Origin: Streptomyces sp. NBC_00258
GTDB taxonomy: Bacteria; Actinomycetota; Actinomycetes; Streptomycetales; Streptomycetaceae
Reading direction: 5' to 3'
Assembly: GCF_036182465.1 (NCBI RefSeq)
Contig: NZ_CP108081.1
Span: 7,192,001-7,256,000, forward strand
Length of the DNA stretch: 64,000 bases
In this document: in pieces, positions 60,801 to 64,000 of the stretch
How positions within the stretch are numbered: the first letter of the stretch is position 1
How the letters are laid out: every line of letters starts with the position of its first letter
Notes under the pieces: model-generated
Told to the model about the DNA's origin: nothing
Databases searched by the model: none
What the model saw: only the letters and a program-made list of their open reading frames with translations
Translations under genes and position numbers: made by a program

Positions 60801-62422
60801 GGGTGACACCGTCGAATGCCGAGAGTGTCTGGGAGTACGACGGGCGCGACCAGCCGGTGCTGCTGCGGACGGCGGGCAGAACTGTCACCTTCGCCTACGA
60901 CGAGGCTGGGCGGGAGGTCGAACGCAAGGCGGGCGCTGCCGTTCTCAACCAGGTCTGGGACGCGAAAGACCGGCTGAGCACGCAGACCCTGACCGCGCGC
61001 GACCTTTCCGGCGCCCTTGAGCCGCGGCAGGTGCAGCACCGGGCCTATCACTACCGGCCGGACGGAACGGTCGGTGCGATCAACGACCTCCTGAGCGGCG
61101 ACCGTGTCATCGACGTCGACCGCACCGGACGCGTCACCGGTGTTCAGGCAGCTACATGGTCTGAGCACTATGCGTACGACGCGGCGGGCAACCTCACGCA
61201 GGGGCAATGGCAGGAGCATCAGCCCGGGCAGCGCACGCAGGTTGCGCCGCTCGCCGGCGGCGGACCTGCCCGTAGGTCGGGCAGCTCGGGTGACGTGCGC
61301 TACGAATACGACGCCCAGGGCCGGGTGGTCCAGCGACGTAAGAAGCGGCTCTCCCGCAAACCCGACGTCTGGCGGTACACCTGGGACAGCCAGGACCGGC
61401 TGGTCGGGGTGGTCACTCCGGACGGCACCCAGTGGGCCTACCGTTACGACCCGTTCGGCCGCCGGATTGCCAAGGAGCGATTCGGTCCGGACGGTGAGAC
61501 CGTCGTGGAGCAGGTGCTGTTCGCCTGGGACGGATTCGTCCTGGCAGAACAGGTCACGTTGTCGGGCGACGACGCCCCGAGGTGCACGGTGTGGGACTGG
61601 GAGCGGGACCGGTTCAGTCCCGTCACCCAGATCGACCGTATCCCTTCGCGGGACCGCCCACAGGAGTGGGTCGACGAACAGTTCTACTCGATCGTGACCG
61701 ACCTGGTCGGCGCGCCCTCGGAACTGGTCGACGATCAGGGTGACCTGGCCTGGCGAGCACGGACGACGGTGTGGGGCGTCGGCTTGAGCGAGCCGGGGGC
61801 CGACGGCGCTTACTGCCCACTGCGCTTCCCGGGGCAGTACCACGATCCTGAGACAGCGCTCAACTACAACTACCACCGGCACTACGACCCGGAGACGGGC
61901 CAGTACGTATCGTCGGACCCACTCGGCCTCGCCCCTGGTCCCAACCCGCGTGCGTACGTGCCGAACCCGTTCGCCGAAGTGGACCCGCTCGGCCTTTCTC
62001 CTGCTTGCGAGACCGCTGCCCGGCAGGCTGCGCGCGACCGTGCGGACCTTGAACAGGCCCGGCCGGGCGCGAACAAACACACCAGACCGACGAGCGCGGC
62101 CGGACTCTCGGTGCCAGGCCACGAGCCGCCGTTCAACGGTGCGAGCATCAAGGGCGGTGGAGACCATGACCTGCATCCGGATGTGCAGGCTGCCTACGAC
62201 AGGGTTCCTGAGCATCTGAGGCCTACTGGGAACCAGAATGGGCGTTGCGGTGAGGCGGAAGCGCTGTCGGACGCCATGAAAGCGGGCGTCAATCCGCGAG
62301 GTGGAGTGATGGCCGCAGTGGAGGTACGGGCGGAGGGGAACCCGAAGCACGGTCTACCGAAGCCTCCCTGTGGTTCATGTGAACGTGTTCTTGAAGAATT
62401 CGGCGTTACGGCGGTGGTATAG
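57827..62422 (+). CDS. RHS-repeat polymorphic toxin with YwqJ-like deaminase tip
   Basis: 1531 residues. Residues 1-230 are helical and coiled-coil-like with no signal peptide; a hydrophobic hairpin covers 243-282. A DUF6531-like start, CGDPVDVATGELIMPSTD (354-371), opens the RHS region, which runs with many YD repeats (for example YDPVGNLS, YDAAGNLT) to the core end LNYNYHRHYDPETGQYVSSD and AEVDPLGLSP. Residues 1393-1531 form the toxin: DHDLHPDVQAAYDRVPEHL, then RCGEAEALSDAM with Cys1474 and Glu1476, and PPCGSCERVL with Cys1515 and Cys1518. This resembles YwqJ-type deaminases. GTG start at 57827. Confidence 0.82.
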   Translation: MAGYRPTDWHVLDLEKDPTPGDPVRVKSLAKNLHDFADDVQDALRLVKGMADEDAVLTMVGKTADVFRDEFSGVPKNLKKLKKSYDLAGDALAAYWPQLERAQALADKALAQGREAQADLSSAKSRLSSADSWVTRANKEADKYKEDKDAGKDVPKPDESKVRAATRDAQSAESAQTSAQSDVTSASNALDAAKKMAADARRMREDAAGDAKRKLDEASDAGIQNRKWYEEVGDWFVDNWDTIVAVCKVVVAVLGIVAMIIGGPILGAIVLIAALVVLADTLNKYAKGQASLWDVAFAALDCIPGMKGLTSLGGLAKGLKALGRTGLKGMAAGAKGLGRQMRQSAVQMFKRNGCGDPVDVATGELIMPSTDVELPGVLALVVERHHISTYRSGRWFGPSWASTLDQRLVLDDAGVRFHTADGMILEYPVPLADPDQLVMPVEGPRWGLLWSGQPGAPMSVYQRETGRTLHFASVPGSPGAEFPLTAITDRNGNRIGLTYTADGAPAELAHSGGYRVGVATHDGRVTSLTLLSDPARPLLLAYGYDQAGNLSEVYNSSGLPMRFSYDDHARLVRWEDRNGTWYRYEYDADGRCVFSTGTDRLLEYSYNYDLANHRTTATNSLGDATVYQFNDAFQLIAETDPLGHTTTHEWDRYDRIQAVTDPLGQTTRYAYDEHGDPVAVIRPDGSRSVAVNGEHGLPVAVTQPDGHVWRMEYDSRGNLTAETDPTGAKLSYQYNGIGAVTTITDAAGRSALMDTDATGMPVATTDAEGSTTRYERDAFGRLAAQTGPDGARTRFEWTPEGKLSRRTLPGGTTERRVYDGEGNLVEHVDPAGQVTRFEYAGFDRPAARTDPDGSRLEFAYDVELRVTSVTNQLGDAWRYFYDKAGRLAREQDFGGRTQSYRHDAAGRLVEQTNGAGESTVYVRDMLGKVLEQRAPEEVTTYTYDPVGNLSQVRGRHAELTYERDALGRVLAETCNGATVRSTYDVLGRRTRRVTPSNAESVWEYDGRDQPVLLRTAGRTVTFAYDEAGREVERKAGAAVLNQVWDAKDRLSTQTLTARDLSGALEPRQVQHRAYHYRPDGTVGAINDLLSGDRVIDVDRTGRVTGVQAATWSEHYAYDAAGNLTQGQWQEHQPGQRTQVAPLAGGGPARRSGSSGDVRYEYDAQGRVVQRRKKRLSRKPDVWRYTWDSQDRLVGVVTPDGTQWAYRYDPFGRRIAKERFGPDGETVVEQVLFAWDGFVLAEQVTLSGDDAPRCTVWDWERDRFSPVTQIDRIPSRDRPQEWVDEQFYSIVTDLVGAPSELVDDQGDLAWRARTTVWGVGLSEPGADGAYCPLRFPGQYHDPETALNYNYHRHYDPETGQYVSSDPLGLAPGPNPRAYVPNPFAEVDPLGLSPACETAARQAARDRADLEQARPGANKHTRPTSAAGLSVPGHEPPFNGASIKGGGDHDLHPDVQAAYDRVPEHLRPTGNQNGRCGEAEALSDAMKAGVNPRGGVMAAVEVRAEGNPKHGLPKPPCGSCERVLEEFGVTAVV

Positions 62423-62424
62423 GG

Positions 62425-62868
62425 ATGAGTGACGAAAACTCGCAGCGGTGGTCCGCGGAGGCTGATCGTGTACTGCGTGCGATCGGGTGGTATCCCGGCC
62501 GCACTGTTTCCACCACGGAGTGGGAAAGCATCTTGCACGAGCACGGAGGCTTCACGATCCACGACGCCGCACGACGGTTCCTCACCGAATTCGGGGGACT
62601 GGCGAGCGAGGAGCGAGGGCCGGGCAAGACGATGGCCCGGATGGGGTTCCGGCTTGACCCGCTCGCGGCCGAGTGGGACGACGAGATCTACGACGTACTG
62701 AGTGAGGAGGCGGGGGCCTACCTCTATCCCATCGGCGAGGCCGACCGAGGGAACAGCTACCTGGGTATCGCTCCGAACGGGGCCGTCTACGCCGGCAGGG
62801 AGGACGTCACTCTGCTCGCGGACAACGCAGACAAGGCACTCGAGAAGCTCATCGAGGGAGTCCGGTAG
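62425..62868 (+). CDS. SUKH-3 family immunity protein
   Basis: 147 residues beginning 2 bases after the toxin stop. RWSAEADRVLRAIGWYPGRT, TTEWESILHEHGGFTIHDAA and RRFLTEFGGLASEERG match the SUKH-3 type immunity family, known to protect against polymorphic deaminase toxins. The tight spacing indicates it is the cognate immunity of the RHS deaminase. Confidence 0.82.
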   Translation: MSDENSQRWSAEADRVLRAIGWYPGRTVSTTEWESILHEHGGFTIHDAARRFLTEFGGLASEERGPGKTMARMGFRLDPLAAEWDDEIYDVLSEEAGAYLYPIGEADRGNSYLGIAPNGAVYAGREDVTLLADNADKALEKLIEGVR

Positions 62869-62892
62869 GCGTGGCTGAACGGTCAAGGCCGT

Positions 62893-63165
62893 TCACCTGC
62901 AGCGGCAGACTGGTTTCGGCTGCACGCCGAAAAAAGTGTCCGGGGCCCGGGCCGCATCTCTCGGGGCCAAGGAGGCTGTCGGGACCCAGCTCTGCACCGG
63001 AGTCACGGACTGCCACTCGACTGCTTTGGTGAAGGTTTCGTCCTTCTCGGCCTGCATCTCCTCCAGACGATCGGGGGCGATGACGCCGAGGGCAGCGCGT
63101 AGGGCTTCGGGAGTCCTTTCGGGGCGGGGGATCAGCTCGTGTCCATGGTCGGACCGTGTGCGCAC
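62893..63165 (-). CDS. Hypothetical protein, possibly DUF6247-like
   Basis: 90 residues from GTG at 63165, which has GGAGG 5 bases upstream. RTPEALRAALGVIAPDRLEE and KAVEWQSVTPVQSWV loosely recall small antitoxin-like proteins (DUF6247). The final 30 residues look atypical, so a 3' frameshift is possible. No toxin partner is adjacent. Confidence 0.45.
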   Translation of the reverse strand: MRTRSDHGHELIPRPERTPEALRAALGVIAPDRLEEMQAEKDETFTKAVEWQSVTPVQSWVPTASLAPRDAARAPDTFFGVQPKPVCRCR

Positions 63166-63242
63166 GGTGTCCTCCAGGGGTGCCCCGATCAGGGGTATCC
63201 GGCCATGGAGACACCGTCCGGTACCGGCGGTGAGCGCTCATG

Positions 63243-64000
63243 CTAGGCGGCCTCCAGGAGATCGGATCGGCAGTCGCGGCAGCGGCCGGGGGCCGGGGCC
63301 CGGAAGGCGCGGTCGCAGCCGTCGCAGTTCTGGAGGGGAGGCCGCAGGTGTACGGCTGCCCGGGATGCCGGGGCCGCGGGGAGTGGGGGTGGGAGCAGTT
63401 CGGTGAGGCGGTGGGCCAGGAGGCCGGCCGGGTGGCGGAGGGGGGCCTCGGGGAGGCTCGCCGTCAGGGTGCGGCGTACGGCTTCGGGGGCGGCGCCGCG
63501 GTCCAGCCAGGCGGTGACGGCGGGGGCGAGGCGGCGTACGTCGCGCTCCGCGAGCAGCAGGCGGGCGTCGTCGCGGTGCAGGCTCGCGAGGAGGGTGGTG
63601 GCTGTGTGGTGGGCGGCTGAGTCGTGGGTGTGCCGTTCGGGGGCGGGGAGAGGGTTGCTGGGATGGGGAGCTGCGGCGGGGCTTGGTGGAATCTCGGCGT
63701 CAGGCTGTACGGGGGCTGGGGCAGGGGCAGGGGCAGGGGTGGGCGTCGGCGTGGGAGCAGGCTTCGACTGGGGAGTTGTGGGTCGGGGCTCCTGGACGTC
63801 GGCGTACCTCGGCCGGTTGTACGACACCGTGTGTGTGACTACGCGGCCGCTCGGCAGGCGCTCGCGGATTCGGGCGAGATAGCCGTGCGCCTCCAACTCC
63901 CGCAGGGCCGCCGCGATTCTCGTCTCGCCCTCGGGGAAGCGGGCCGCGAGCGTCTTGATGTCGGCGCGGGCGCCGGTGGGCAGCGACTGGATGTGGACGG
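63243..64000 (-). CDS. Helix-turn-helix protein (5' end outside window)
   Basis: The visible 252 residues start inside the gene. A winged-helix-like segment reads SLPTGARADIKTLAARFPEG then ETRIAAALRELEAHGYLAR; a Pro/Ala-rich linker follows, then a helical region and a C-terminal zinc-ribbon-like pattern, NCDGCDRAF with CRDC. This layout is common in streptomycete regulators of unknown targets. Confidence 0.7.
   Translation of the reverse strand, partial: VHIQSLPTGARADIKTLAARFPEGETRIAAALRELEAHGYLARIRERLPSGRVVTHTVSYNRPRYADVQEPRPTTPQSKPAPTPTPTPAPAPAPAPVQPDAEIPPSPAAAPHPSNPLPAPERHTHDSAAHHTATTLLASLHRDDARLLLAERDVRRLAPAVTAWLDRGAAPEAVRRTLTASLPEAPLRHPAGLLAHRLTELLPPPLPAAPASRAAVHLRPPLQNCDGCDRAFRAPAPGRCRDCRSDLLEAA

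Overview
The window is high-GC actinobacterial chromosome, almost certainly Streptomyces. Genes start on GTG, TTG or ATG, many adjacent genes overlap by 4 bp, and the order murB - add - aspC - tRNA-Trp - secE - nusG - rplK - rplA - two lipoproteins - rplJ - rplL - rpoB - rpoC - rpsL - rpsG - fusA - tuf is the arrangement I know from this genus. No mobile element, phage gene or CRISPR array was seen. Family assignments come from reading motifs in the translations, not from database searches.

Layout. (1) 1-358: start of a sensor protein on the minus strand. (2) 822-11220: a ten-gene complex I operon, nuoABCHIJKLMN, lacking nuoD, E, F and G; several subunits carry long disordered tails. (3) 11463-21688: housekeeping and accessory genes, including an HtpX protease, a barstar-like protein next to a SUKH protein, an amino-acid permease ending in a 7-bp tandem repeat, YajQ, tRNA-Tyr, small enzymes, a lipoprotein and a degenerate amidohydrolase. 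(4) 21948-23374: tRNA-Thr, tRNA-Met, ribosomal protein L33 and a pair of MaoC-type dehydratases. (5) 23509-26141: a TetR regulator and MFS exporter sharing an operator sequence, followed by a small DUF3291-like protein. (6) 26224-30445: MurB, a hypothetical protein, adenosine deaminase and an aminotransferase.

(7) 30649-50466: the core information-processing block. It runs tRNA-Trp, secE, nusG, rplK, rplA, two paralogous lipoproteins, the rplJ leader, rplJ, rplL, rpoB, rpoC, a DUF1707 membrane protein, then the str operon (rpsL, rpsG, fusA, tuf). The terminators, the L10 leader and the promoters divide it into several transcription units. RpoB has Asn where rifampicin-sensitive bacteria usually have Ser531 (E. 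coli numbering).

(8) 50673-64000: accessory DNA. An ECF sigma factor with a membrane-anchored partner comes first, then a secreted xylan-degrading pair (GH115 alpha-glucuronidase and GH10 xylanase) that should act together on glucuronoxylan. After two decayed gene remnants comes a hypothetical gene, then a 1531-residue RHS polymorphic toxin ending in a YwqJ-like deaminase domain with its SUKH-3 immunity protein. The window closes with two minus-strand genes, the last cut by the window edge.
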